DNA from: Cinclus cinclus
Taxonomy: Eukaryota; Chordata; Aves; Passeriformes; Cinclidae
Direction: 5' to 3'
Assembly: GCF_963662255.1 (NCBI RefSeq)
Contig: NC_085072.1
Location: forward strand, 7,713,001 to 7,777,000
DNA length: 64,000 bases
The position numbers were made by a program, and so were the translations under genes. Below are positions 12,321-25,097 of the stretch, in pieces. Positions within the stretch are counted from its first letter, which is position 1. Each line of letters opens with the position of its first letter. The notes beneath the pieces were generated by a model. The model saw only the letters and a program-made list of their open reading frames with translations. It searched no databases and had not been told where the DNA came from.

Positions 12321-12780
12321 CTTGGAATGCATTGTGACACCACAGAGGTTCAGAGAAGCAAGGATCCATTGTGACCCAATGCAGGCTAACAATCTAATGA
12401 TCCCTTGTGACACCAGGGGGCCTAAAATGGCCAGGGATGGATTGTTACAGCACGGGGACCAATAGAAGCAAGAATCTATTTTGTCACCATGGGGGCCAAG
12501 AATCAAATGATTCATTGTGACATCAAGTGGCCTAAAAGGGCATGGGATGCATTGTGACACCACAGGGGTTAAGAGAAGCAAGGATCCATTGTGACCCAAT
12601 GCAGGCTAACAATCTAATGATCCATTGTGACACCAGGGGTTGCAATAGGGCCAGGGATGAATTGTGAAAGCATGGGGCACAATAAAAACATGGAAATATT
12701 ATGACACAATAGAGGCCAAGACTCAAATGATTCATTGTAACACCAAGTGGCCTAAAAGGGCATGGGATGCATTGTGACAC

Positions 12781-14040
12781 CACAGGGGCTAAGAGAAGCA
12801 AGGAACCATTGTGACCCAATGCAGGCTAACAATCTAATGATCCCTTGTGACACCAGGGGGCCTAAAATGGCCAGGGATGGATTGTTACAGCACGGGGACC
12901 AATAGAAGCAAGAATCTATTATGTCACCATGGAGGCCAAGAATCAAATGATTCATTGTGACATCAAGTGGCCTAAAAGGGCATGGGATGCATTGTGACAC
13001 CACAGGGGTTAAGAGAAGCAAGGAACCATTGTGACCCAAGGCAGGCTAACAATCTTAGAATCCCTTTTGACACCAGGGGGCGCAAAAGGACCACGGATGA
13101 ACTGTGACAGCATGGGGACCTATAGAAGCAAGGAACCATTATGACACCATGAAGGCCAAGAATCAAATGGTTCATTGTAAAACCAAGTGGCCTAAAATGG
13201 CATGGAATGCATTGTGACACCACAGAGGTTAAGAGAAGCAAGGAACCATTGTTACCCAATGGAGGCTAACAATCTAATGGTCCCTTGTGACACCAATGGG
13301 CCTAAAAGGGCCAGGGATGAATTGTGAAAGCATGGGGCCCAATTAAAACCTGGTACAATTATGCCACCATGGAGGCCAAAAATCAAATGATTCATTGTGA
13401 CATCAAGTGGCCTAAAAGGGCATGGGATGCATTGTGACACCACAGGGGTTAAGAGAAGCAAGGAACCATTGTGACCCAATGCAGGCTAACAATCTAATGA
13501 TCCCTTGTGACACCAGGGGGCCTAAAATGGCCAGGGATGGATTGTTACAGCACGGGGACCTTTAGAAGCAAGAATCTATTATGCCACCATGGAGGCCAAG
13601 AATCAAATGATTCATTGTGACATCAAGTGGCCTAAAAGGGCTTGGAATGCATTGTGACACCACAGAGGTTAAGAGAAGCAAGGATCCATTGTGACCCAAT
13701 GCAGGCTAACAATCTAATGATCCATTGTGACACCAGGGGTTGCAGTAGGGCCAGGGATGAATTGTGAAAGCATGGGGCACAATAAAAACATGGAAATATT
13801 ATGACACAATAGAGGCCAAGACTCAAATGATTCATTGTAACACCAAGTGGCCTAAAATGGCATGGAATGCATTGTGACACCACAGAGGTTAAGAGAAGCA
13901 AGGAACCATTGTTACCCAATGGAGGCTAACAATCTAATGGTCCCTTGTGACACCAATGGGCCTAAAAGGGCCAGGGATGAATTGTGAAAGCATGGGGCAC
14001 AATTAAAACCTGGTACAATTATGCCACCATGGAGGCCAAA
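12781..14040 (+). repeat. Displaced copy of 5521-6780
   Basis: Monomers of type 1-3-4-1-2-4 match 5521-6780 at a 7,260-bp (33-monomer) offset. There are only scattered differences, for example 'gtgacatc' at about 13400 against 'gtgtcatc' at about 6140, and 'atgccacc' at about 13583 against 'atgtcacc'. This piece of the 25-monomer unit was separated from its original neighbours by exchange. Confidence 0.8.
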
Positions 14041-15180
14041 AATCAAATGATTCATTGTGACATCAAGTGGCCTAAAAGGGCATGGGATGCATTGTGACAC
14101 CACAGGGGTTAAGAGAAGCAAGGAACCATTGTGACCCAATGCAGGCTAACAATCTAATGATCCCTTGTGACACCAGGGGGCCTAAAATGGCCAGGGATGG
14201 ATTGTTACAGCACGGGGACCTTTAGAAGCAAGAATCTATTATGTCACCATGGAGGCCAAGAATCAAATGATTCATTGTGACATCAAGTGGCCTAAAAGGG
14301 CTTGGAATGCATTGTGACACCACAGAGGTTAAGAGAAGCAAGGATCCATTGTGACCCAATGCAGGCTAACAATCTAATGATCCATTGTGACACCAGGGGT
14401 TGCAGTAGGGCCAGGGATGAATTGTGAAAGCATGGGGCACAATAAAAACATGGAAATATTATGACACAATAGAGGCCAAGACTCAAATGATTCATTGTAA
14501 CACCAAGTGGCCTAAAATGGCATGGGATGCATTGTGACACCACAGGGGCTAAGAGAAGCAAGGAACCATTGTGACCCAATGCAGGCTAACAATCTAATGA
14601 TCCCTTGTGACACCAGGGGGCCTAAAATGGCCAGGGATGGATTGTTACAGCACGGGGACCAATAGAAGCAAGAATCTATTATGTCACCATGGAGGCCAAG
14701 AATCAAATGATTCATTGTGACATCAAGTGGCCTAAAAGGGCATGGGATGCATTGTGACACCACAGGGGTTAAGAGAAGCAAGGATCCATTGTGACCCAAT
14801 GCAGGCTAACATTCTAATGATCCATTGTGACACCAGGGGTTGCAATAGGGCCAGGGATGAATTGTGAAAGCATGGGGCACAATAAAAACATGGAAATATT
14901 ATGACACAATAGAGGCCAAGACTCAAATGATTCATTGTAACACCAAGTGGCCTAAAAGGGCATGGGATGCATTGTGACACCACAGGGGCTAAGAGAAGCA
15001 AGGAACCATTGTGACCCAATGCAGGCTAACAATCTAATGATCCCTTGTGACACCAGGGGGCCTAAAATGGCCAGGGATGGATTGTTACAGCACGGGGACC
15101 AATAGAAGCAAGAATCTATTATGTCACCATGGAGGCCAAGAATCAAATGATTCATTGTGACATCAAGTGGCCTAAAAGGG

Positions 15181-15400
15181 CATGGGATGCATTGTGACAC
15201 CACAGGGGTTAAGAGAAGCAAGGAACCATTGTGACCCAAGGCAGGCTAACAATCTTAGAATCCCTTTTGACACCAGGGGGCGCAAAAGGACCACGGATGA
15301 ACTGTGACAGCATGGGGCCCAATAGAAACAAGGAACCATTATGACACCATGGAGGCCAAGAATCAAATGATTCATGGTGACATCAAGTGGCCTAAAATAG
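15181..15400 (+). repeat. Chimeric monomer 3/5
   Basis: The left part is type 3 ('cttagaatcc', 'gcgcaaaagg', 'actgtgacag') and the right part is type 5 ('cccaatagaaa', 'ttcatggtgac'). The switch lies between 15303 and 15317. Copies are at 36741-36960, 44881-45100, 46421-46640, 49723-49942 and 53685-53904; the later ones share further marks 'atgataccat' and 'catggactgc'. Confidence 0.85.
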
Positions 15401-17380
15401 CATGGAATGCATTGTGACACCACAGAGGTTAAGAGAAGCAAGGAACCATTGTTACCCAATGCAGGCTAACAATCTAATGGTCCCTTGTGACACCAATGGG
15501 CCTAAAAGGGCCAGGGATGAATTGTGAAAGCATGGGGCCCAATTAAAACCTGGTACAATTATGCCACCATGGAGGACAAAAATCAAATGATTCATTGTGA
15601 CATCAAGTGGCCTAAAATGGCATGGAATGCATTGTGACACCACAGAGGTTAAGAGAAGCAAGGAACCATTGTGACCCAAGTCAGGCTAACAATCTTAGAA
15701 TCCCTTTTGACACCAGGGGGCGCAAAAGGACCACGGATGAACTGTGACAGCATGGGGACCTATAGAAGAAAGGAACCATTGTGACACCATGAAGGCCAAG
15801 AATCAAATGGTTCATTGTAAGACCAAGTGGCCTAAAAGGGCTTGGAATGCATTGTGACACCACAGAGGTTAAGAGAAGCAAGGAACCATTGTGACCCAAT
15901 GCAGGCTAACAATCTAATGATCCATTTTGACACCAGGGGTTGCAATAGGGCCAGGGATGAATTGTGAAAGCATGGGGCACAATAAAAACATGGAAATATT
16001 ATGACACAATAGAGGCCAAGACTCAAATGATTAATTGTAACACCAAGTGGCCTAAAAGGGCATGGGATGCATTGTGACACCACAGGGCCTAAGAGAATCA
16101 AGGAACCATTGTGACCCAATGCAGGCTAACAATCTAATGATCCCTTGTGACACCAGGGGGCCTAAAATGGCCAGGGATGGATTGTTACAGCACGGGGACC
16201 TTTAGAAGCAAGAATCTATTATGTCACCATGGAGGCCAAGAATCAAATGATTCATTGTGACATCAAGTGGCCTAAAAGGGCATGGGATGCATTGTGACAC
16301 CACAGAGGTTAAGAGAAGCAAGGATCCATTGTGACCCAATGCAGGCTAACAATCTAATGATCCCTTGTGACACCAGGGGTTGCAAAAGGGCCAGGGATGA
16401 ATTGTGAAAGCATGGGGCACAATAAAAACATGGAAATATTATGACACAATAGAGGCCAAGACTCAAATGATTAATTGTAACACCAAGTGGCCTAAAAGGG
16501 CATGGGATGCATTGTGACACCACAGGGCCTAAGAGAATCAAGGAACCATTGTGACCCAATGCAGGCTAACAATCTAATGATCCCTTGTGACACCAGGGGG
16601 CCTAAAATGGCCAGGGATGGATTGTTACAGCACGGGGACCTTTAGAAGCAAGAATCTATTATGTCACCATGGAGGCCAAGAATCAAATGATTCATTGTGA
16701 CATCAAGTGCCCTAAAAGGGCATGGGATGCATTGTGACACCACAGAGGTTAAGAGAAGCAAGGATCCATTGTGACCCAATGGAGGCTAACAATATAATGA
16801 TCCATTGTGACACCAGGGGTTGCAATAGGGCCAGGGATGAATTGTGAAAGCATGGGGCACAATAAAAACATGGAAATATTATGACACAATAGAGGCCAAG
16901 ACTCAAATGATTCATTGTAACACCAAGTGGCCTAAAAGGGCACGGGATGCATTGTGACACCACAGGGGCTAAGAGAAGCAAGGAACCATTGTGACCCAAT
17001 GCAGGCTAACAATCTAATGATCCCTTGTGACACCAGGGGGCCTAAAATGGCCAGGGATGGATTGTTACAGCACGTGGACCAATAGAAGCAAGAATCTATT
17101 ATGTCACCATGGAGGCCAAGAATCACATGATTCATTGTGACATCAAGTGGCCTAAAAGGGCATGGGATGCATTGTGACACCACAGAGGTTAAGAGAAGCA
17201 AGGAACCATTGTTACCCAATGGAGGCTAATAATCTAATGGTCCCTTGTGACACCAATGGGCCTAAAAGGGCCAGGGATGAATTGTGAAAGCATGGGGCCC
17301 AATTAAAACCTGGTACAATTATGCCACCATGGAGGCCAAAAATCAAATGATTCATTGGGACATCAAGTGGCCTAAAAGGG

Positions 17381-17600
17381 CATGGGATGCATTGTGACAC
17401 CTCAGGGGTTAAGAGAAGCAAGGATCCATTGTGACCCAAGGCAGGCTAACAATCTTAGAATCCCTTTTGACACCAGGGGGCGCAAAAGGACAACGGACGA
17501 ACTGTGACAGCATGGGGACCTATAGAAGCAAGGAACTATTATGACACCATGGAGGCCAAGAATCAAATGATTCATTGTGACATCAAGTGGCCTAAAATGG
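17381..17600 (+). repeat. Chimeric monomer 3/1 (or 3/5)
   Basis: S2-S4 are type 3, while from about 17551 the sequence reads 'ggaggccaag' and then 'ttcattgtgacatc', as in type 1. A private T in 'aggaactatt' (17536) marks the class. The switch falls in S5, later than in the other chimeras. Copies are at 18701, 20901, 22001, 25301, 27501, 28601, 35421, 38941, 40261 and 42241 (start positions). Confidence 0.75.
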
Positions 17601-18497
17601 CATGGGATGCATTGTGAAACCACAGGGGTTAAGAGAAGCAAGGATCCATTGTGACCCAATGGAGGCTAACAATCTAATGATCCATTGTGACACCAGGGGT
17701 TGCAATAGGGCCAGGGATGAATTGTGAAAGCATGGGGCACAATAAAAACATGGAAATATTATGACACAATAGAGGCCAAGACTCAAATGATTCATTGTAA
17801 CACCAAGTGGCCTAAAAGGGCATGGGATGCATTGTGAAACCACAGGGGCTAAGAGAAGCAAGGAACCATTGTGACCCAATGCAGGCTAACAATCTAATGA
17901 TCCCTTGTGACACCAGGGGGCCTAAAATGGCCAGGGATGGATTGTTACAGCACGGGGACCAATAGAAGCAAGGATCTATTATGTCACCATGGAGGCCAAG
18001 AATCAAATGATTCATTGTGACATCAAGTGGCCTAAAAGGGCATGGGATGCATTGTGACACCACAGGGGTTAAGAGAAGCAAGGATCCATTGTGACCCAAT
18101 GCAGGCTAACAATCTAATGATCCATTGTGACACCAGGGGTTGCAATAGGGCCAGGGATGAATTGTGAAAGCATGGGGACCTATAGAAGCAAGGAACCATT
18201 ATGACACCATGAGGGCCAAGAATCAAATGATTCATTGTAAGACCAAGTTCCCTAAAAGGGCGTGGAATGCATTGTGACACCACAGAGGTTCAGAGAAGCA
18301 AGGATCCATTGTGACCCAATGGAGGCTAACAATCTAATGATCCATTGTGACACCAGGGGTTGCAATAGGGCCAGGGATGAATTGTGAAAGCATGGGGCAC
18401 AATAAAAACATGGAAATATTATGACACAATAGAGGCCAAGACTCAAATGATTCATTGTAACACCAAGTGGCCTAAAAGGGCATGGGATGCATTGTGA

Positions 18498-21400
18498 AAC
18501 CACAGGGGCTAAGAGAAGCAAGGAACCATTGTGACCCAATGCAGGCTAACAATCTAATGATCCCTTGTGACACCAGGGGGCCTAAAATGGCCAGGGATGG
18601 ATTGTTACAGCACGGGGACCAATAGAAGCAAGAATCTATTATGTCACCATGGAGGCCAAGAATCAAATGATTCATTGTGACATCAAGTGGCCTAAAAGGG
18701 CATGGGATGCATTGTGACACCACAGGGGTTAAGAGAAGCAAGGAACCATTGTGACCCAAGGCAGGCTAACAATCTTAGAATCCCTTTTGACACCAGGGGG
18801 CGCAAAAGGACCACGGATGAACTGTGACAGCATGGGGACCTATAGAAGCAAGGAACTATTATGACACCATGGAGGCCAAGAATCAAATGATTCATTGTGA
18901 CATCAAGTGGCCTAAAATGGCATGGAATGCATTGTGACACCACAGAGGTTAAGAGAAGCAAGGAACCATTGTTACCCAATGGAGGCTAACAATCTAATGG
19001 TCCCTTGTGACACCAATGGGCCTAAAAGGGCCAGGGATGGATTGTTACAGCACGGGGACCAATAGAAGCAAGAATCTATTATGTCACCATGGAGGCCAAG
19101 AATCAAATGATTCATTGTGACATCAAGTGGCCTAAAAGGGCATGGAATGCATTGTGACACCACAGAGGTTAAGAGAAGCAAGGAACCATTGTGACCCAAG
19201 TCAGGCTAACAATCTTAGAATCCCTTTTGACACCAGGGGGCGCAAAAGGACCACGGATGAACTGTGACAGCATGGGGACCTATAGAAGAAAGGAACCATT
19301 GTGACACCATGAAGGCCAAGAATCAAATGGTTCATTGTAAGACCAAGTGGCCTAAAAGGGCTTGGAATGCATTGTGACACCACAGAGGTTAAGAGAAGCA
19401 AGGAACCATTGTGACCCAATGCAGGCTAACAATCTAATGATCCATTTTGACACCAGGGGTTGCAATAGGGCCAGGGATGAATTGTGAAAGCATGGGGCAC
19501 AATAAAAACATGGAAATATTATGACACAATAGAGGCCAAGACTCAAATGATTAATTGTAACACCAAGTGGCCTAAAAGGGCATGGGATGCATTGTGACAC
19601 CACAGGGCCTAAGAGAATCAAGGAACCATTGTGACCCAATGCAGGCTAACAATCTAATGATCCCTTGTGACACCAGGGGGCCTAAAATGGCCAGGGATGG
19701 ATTGTTACAGCACGGGGACCTTTAGAAGCAAGAATCTATTATGTCACCATGGAGGCCAAGAATCAAATGATTCATTGTGACATCAAGTGGCCTAAAAGGG
19801 CATGGGATGCATTGTGACACCACAGAGGTTAAGAGAAGCAAGGATCCATTGTGACCCAATGCAGGCTAACAATCTAATGATCCCTTGTGACACCAGGGGT
19901 TGCAAAAGGGCCAGGGATGAATTGTGAAAGCATGGGGCACAATAAAAACATGGAAATATTATGACACAATAGAGGCCAAGACTCGAATGATTCATTGTAA
20001 CACCAAGTGGCCTAAAAGGGCATGGGATGCATTGTGACACCACAGGGCCTAAGTGAATCAAGGAACCATTGTGACCCAATGCAGGCTAACAATCTAATGA
20101 TCCCTTGTGACACCAGGGGGCCTAAAATGGCCAGGGATGGATTGTTACAGCACGGGGACCTTTAGAAGCAAGAATCTATTATGTCACCATGGAGGCCAAG
20201 AATCAAATGATTCATTGTGACATCAAGTGGCCTAAAAGGGCATGGGATGCATTGTGACACCACAGAGGTTAAGAGAAGCAAGGATCCATTGTGACCCAAT
20301 GGAGGCTAACAATATAATGATCCATTGTGACACCAGGGGTTGCAATAGGGCCAGGGATGAATTGTGAAAGCATGGGGCACAATAAAAACATGGAAATATT
20401 ATGACACAATAGAGGCCAAGACTCAAATGATTCATTGTAACACCAAGTGGCCTAAAAGGGCACGGGATGCATTGTGACACCACAGGGGCTAAGAGAAGCA
20501 AGGAACCATTGTGACCCAATGCAGGCTAACAATCTAATGATCCCTTGTGACACCAGGGGGCCTAAAATGGCCAGGGATGGATTGTTACAGCACGTGGACC
20601 AATAGAAGCAAGAATCTATTATGTCACCATGGAGGCCAAGAATCACATGATTCATTGTGACATCAAGTGGCCTAAAAGGGCATGGGATGCATTGTGACAC
20701 CACAGAGGTTAAGAGAAGCAAGGAACCATTGTTACCCAATGGAGGCTAATAATCTAATGGTCCCTTGTGACACCAATGGGCCTAAAAGGGCCAGGGATGA
20801 ATTGTGAAAGCATGGGGCCCAATTAAAACCTGGTACAATTATGCCACCATGGAGGCCAAAAATCAAATGATTCATTGGGACATCAAGTGGCCTAAAAGGG
20901 CATGGGATGCATTGTGACACCTCAGGGGTTAAGAGAAGCAAGGATCCATTGTGACCCAAGGCAGGCTAACAATCTTAGAATCCCTTTTGACACCAGGGGG
21001 CGCAAAAGGACAACGGACGAACTGTGACAGCATCGGGACCTATAGAAGCAAGGAACTATTATGACACCATGGAGGCCAAGAATCAAATGATTCATTGTGA
21101 CATCAAGTGGCCTAAAATGGCATGGGATGCATTGTGACACCACAGGGGTTAAGAGAAGCAAGGATCCATTGTGACCCAATGGAGGCTAACAATCTAATGA
21201 TCCATTGTGACACCAGGGGTTGCAATAGGGCCAGGGATGAATTGTGAAAGCATGGGGCACAATAAAAACATGGAAATATTATGACACAATAGAGGCCAAG
21301 ACTCAAATGATTCATTGTAACACCAAGTGGCCTAAAAGGGCATGGGATGCATTGTGAAACCACAGGGGCTAAGAGAAGCACGGAACCATTGTGACCCAAT

Positions 21401-24400
21401 GCAGGCTAACAATCTAATGATCCCTTGTGACACCAGGGGGCCTAAAATGGCCAGGGATGGATTGTTACAGCACGGGGACCAATAGAAGCAAGGATCTATT
21501 ATGTCACCATGGAGGCCAAGAATCAAATGATTCATTGTGACATCAAGTGGCCTAAAAGGGCATGGGATGCATTGTGACACCACAGAGGTTAAGAGAAGCA
21601 AGGATCCATTGTGACCCAATGCAGGCTAACAATCTAATGATCCATTGTGACACCAGGGGTTGCAATAGGGCCAGGGATGAATTGTGAAAGCATGGGGACC
21701 TATAGAAGCAAGGAACCATTATGACACCATGAGGGCCAAGAATCAAATGATTCATTGTAAGACCAAGTTCCCTAAAAGGGCTTGGAATGCATTGTGACAC
21801 CACAGAGGTTCAGAGAAGCAAGGATCCATTGTGACCCAATGCAGGCTAACAATCTAATGATCCCTTGTGACGCCAGGGGGCCTAAAATGGCCAGGGATGG
21901 ATTGTTACAGCACGGGGACCAATAGAAGCAAGAATCTATTATGTCACCATGGAGGCCAAGAATCAAATGATTCATTGTGACATCAAGTGGCCTAAAAGGG
22001 CATGGGATGCATTGTGACACCACAGGGGTTAAGAGAAGCAAGGAACCATTGTGACCCAAGGCAGGCTAACAATCTTAGAATCCCTTTTGACACCAGGGGG
22101 CGCAAAAGGACCACGGATGAACTGTGACAGCATGGGGACCTATAGAAGCAAGGAACTATTATGACACCATGGAGGCCAAGAATCAAATGATTCATTGTGA
22201 CATCAAGTGGCCTAAAAGGGCATGGGATGCATTGTGACACCACAGGGGTTAAGAGAAGCAAGGAACCATTGTGACCCAATGCAGGCTAACAATCTAATGA
22301 TCCCTTGTGACACCAGGGGGCCTAAAATGGCCAGGGATGGATTGTTACAGCACGGGGACCAATAGAAGCAAGAATCTATTATGTCACCATGGGGGCCAAG
22401 AATCAAATGATTCATTGTGACATCAAGTGGCCTAAAAGGGCATGGGATGCATTGTGACACCACAGGGGTTAAGAGAAGCAAGGATCCATTGTGACCCAAG
22501 GCAGGCTAACAATCTAATGATCCATTGTGACACCAGGGGTTGCAATAGGGCCAGGGATGAATTGTGAAAGCATGGGGCACAATAAAAACATGGAAATATT
22601 ATGACACAATAGAGGCCAAGACTCAAATGATTCATTGTAACACCAAGTGGCCTAAAAGGGCATGGGATGCATTGTGACACCACAGGGGCTAAGAGAAGCA
22701 AGGAACCATTGTGACCCAATGCAGGCTAACAATCTAATGATCCCTTGTGACACCAGGGGGCCTAAAATGGCCAGGGATGGATTGTTACAGCACGGGGACC
22801 AATAGAAGCAAGAATCTATTATGTCACCATGGAGGCCAAGAATCAAATGATTCATTGTGACATCAAGTGGCCTAAAAGGGCATGGGATGCATTGTGACAC
22901 CACAGGGGTTAAGAGAAGCAAGGAACCATTGTGACCCAAGGCAGGCTAACAATCTTAGAATCCCTTGTGACACCAGGGGGCGCAAAAGGACCACGGATGA
23001 ACTGTGACAGCATGGGGACCTATAGAAGCAAGGAACCATTATGACACCATGAGGGCCAAGAATCAAATGATTCATTGTAAGACCAAGTTCCCTAAAAGGG
23101 CTTGGAATGCATTGTGACACCACAGACGTTCAGAGAAGCAAGGATCCATTGTGACCCAATGCAGGCTAACAATCTAATGATCCCTTGTGACACCAGGGGG
23201 CCTAAAATGGCCAGGGATGGATTGTTACAGCACGGGGACCAATAGAAGCAAGAATCTATTATGTCACCATGGAGGCCAAGAATCAAATGATTCATTGTGA
23301 CATCAAGTGGCCTAAAAGGGCATGGGATGCTTTGTGACACCACAGGGGTTAAGAGAAGCAAGGAACCATTGTGACCCAAGGCAGGCTAACAATCTTAGAA
23401 TCCCTTTTGACACCAGGGGGCGCAAAAGGACCACGGATGAACTGTGACAGCATGGGGACCTATAGAAGCAAGGAACCATTATGACACCATGAAGGCCAAG
23501 AATCAAATGGTTCATTGTAAAACCAAGTGGCCTAAAATGGCATGGAATGCATTGTGACACCACAGAGGTTAAGAGAAGCAAGGAACCATTGTTACCCAAT
23601 GGAGGCTAACAATCTAATGGTCCCTTGTGACACCAATGGGCCTAAAAGGGCCAGGGATGAATTGTGAAAGCATGGGGCCCAATTAAAACCTGGTACAATT
23701 ATGCCACCATGGAGGCCAAAAATCAAATGATTCATTGTGTCATCAAGTGGCCTAAAAGGGCATGGGATGCATTGTGACACCACAGGGGTTAAGAGAAGCA
23801 AGGAACCATTGTGACCCAATGCAGGCTAACAATCTAATGATCCCTTGTGACACCAGGGGGCCTAAAATGGCCAGGGATGGATTGTTACAGCACGGGGACC
23901 TTTAGAAGCAAGAATCTATTATGTCACCATGGAGGCCAAGAATCAAATGATTCATTGTGACATCAAGTGGCCTAAAAGGGCTTGGAATGCATTGTGACAC
24001 CACAGAGGTTAAGAGAAGCAAGGATCCATTGTGACCCAATGCAGGCTAACAATCTAATGATCCATTGTGACACCAGGGGTTGCAGTAGGGCCAGGGATGA
24101 ATTGTGAAAGCATGGGGCACAATAAAAACATGGAAATATTATGACACAATAGAGGCCAAGACTCAAATGATTCATTGTAACACCAAGTGGCCTAAAATGG
24201 CATGGAATGCATTGTGACACCACAGAGGTTAAGAGAAGCAAGGAACCATTGTTACCCAATGGAGGCTAACAATCTAATGGTCCCTTGTGACACCAATGGG
24301 CCTAAAAGGGCCAGGGATGAATTGTGAAAGCATGGGGCACAATTAAAACCTGGTACAATTATGCCACCATGGAGGCCAAAAATCAAATGATTCATTGTGA

Positions 24401-25097
24401 CATCAAGTGGCCTAAAAGGGCATGGGATGCATTGTGACACCACAGGGGTTAAGAGAAGCAAGGAACCATTGTGACCCAATGCAGGCTAACAATCTAATGA
24501 TCCCTTGTGACACCAGGGGGCCTAAAATGGCCAGGGATGGATTGTTACAGCACGGGGACCAATAGAAGCAAGAATCTATTATGTCACCATGGAGGCCAAG
24601 AATCAAATGATTCATTGTGACATCAAGTGGCCTAAAAGGGCATGGGATGCATTGTGACACCTCAGGGGTTAAGAGAAGCAAGGAACCATTGTGACCCAAG
24701 GCAGGCTAACAATCTTAGAATCCCTTTTGACACCAGGGGGTGCAAAAGGACAACGGATGAACTGTGACAGCATGGGGACCTATAGAATCAAGGAACCATT
24801 ATGACACCATGAAGGCCAAGAATCAAATGGTTCATTGTAAGACCAAGTGGCCTAAAAGGGCTTGGAATGCATTGTGACACCACAGAAGTTAAGAGAAGCA
24901 AGGAACCATTGTGACCCAATGCAGGCTAACAATCTAATGATCCCTTGTGACACCAGGGGTTGCAAAAGGGCCAGGGATGAATTGTGAAAGCATGGGGCAC
25001 AATAAAAACATGGAAATATTATGACACAATAGAGGCCAAGACTCAAATGATTCATTGTAACACCAAGTGGACTAAAAGGGCATGGGATGCATTGTGA
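18498..25097 (+). repeat. 30-monomer (6.6-kb) higher-order repeat, copy 1
   Basis: The order is 1-(3/1)-(4/1)-3-2-1-2-1-2-1-4-(3/1)-2-1-(2/3)-1-(3/1)-1-2-1-3-1-3-4-1-2-4-1-3-2, where slashes mark chimeric monomers. It matches 25098-31697 at a 6,600-bp offset. The left limit is 18497 (A in 'gtgaaac' against C). The only internal difference I noticed is G at 21872 against A at 28472. Confidence 0.92.
18921..19140 (+). repeat. Chimeric monomer 4/1
   Basis: The left part is type 4 ('gttaccc', 'caccaatgggcctaaaagg') and the right part is type 1 ('atggattgttacagcacg', 'atgtcacc'). The switch lies between 19029 and 19039, at the S3/S4 boundary. Copies are at 25521-25740 and 40481-40700. Confidence 0.87.

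Larger units (their letters stand above)
14041..20462 (+). repeat. 6.4-kb block, copy a
   Basis: This block matches 35601-42022 at a constant 21,560-bp (98-monomer) offset. It starts within a type-4 monomer that differs to the left ('atgccaccat' against 'atgacaccat') and ends at 20463 (C in 'cacggg' against T). I saw a handful of substitutions between copies, for example near 15462, 17617 and 41597. Its right part overlaps the 6.6-kb duplication that begins at 18498. Confidence 0.88.
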
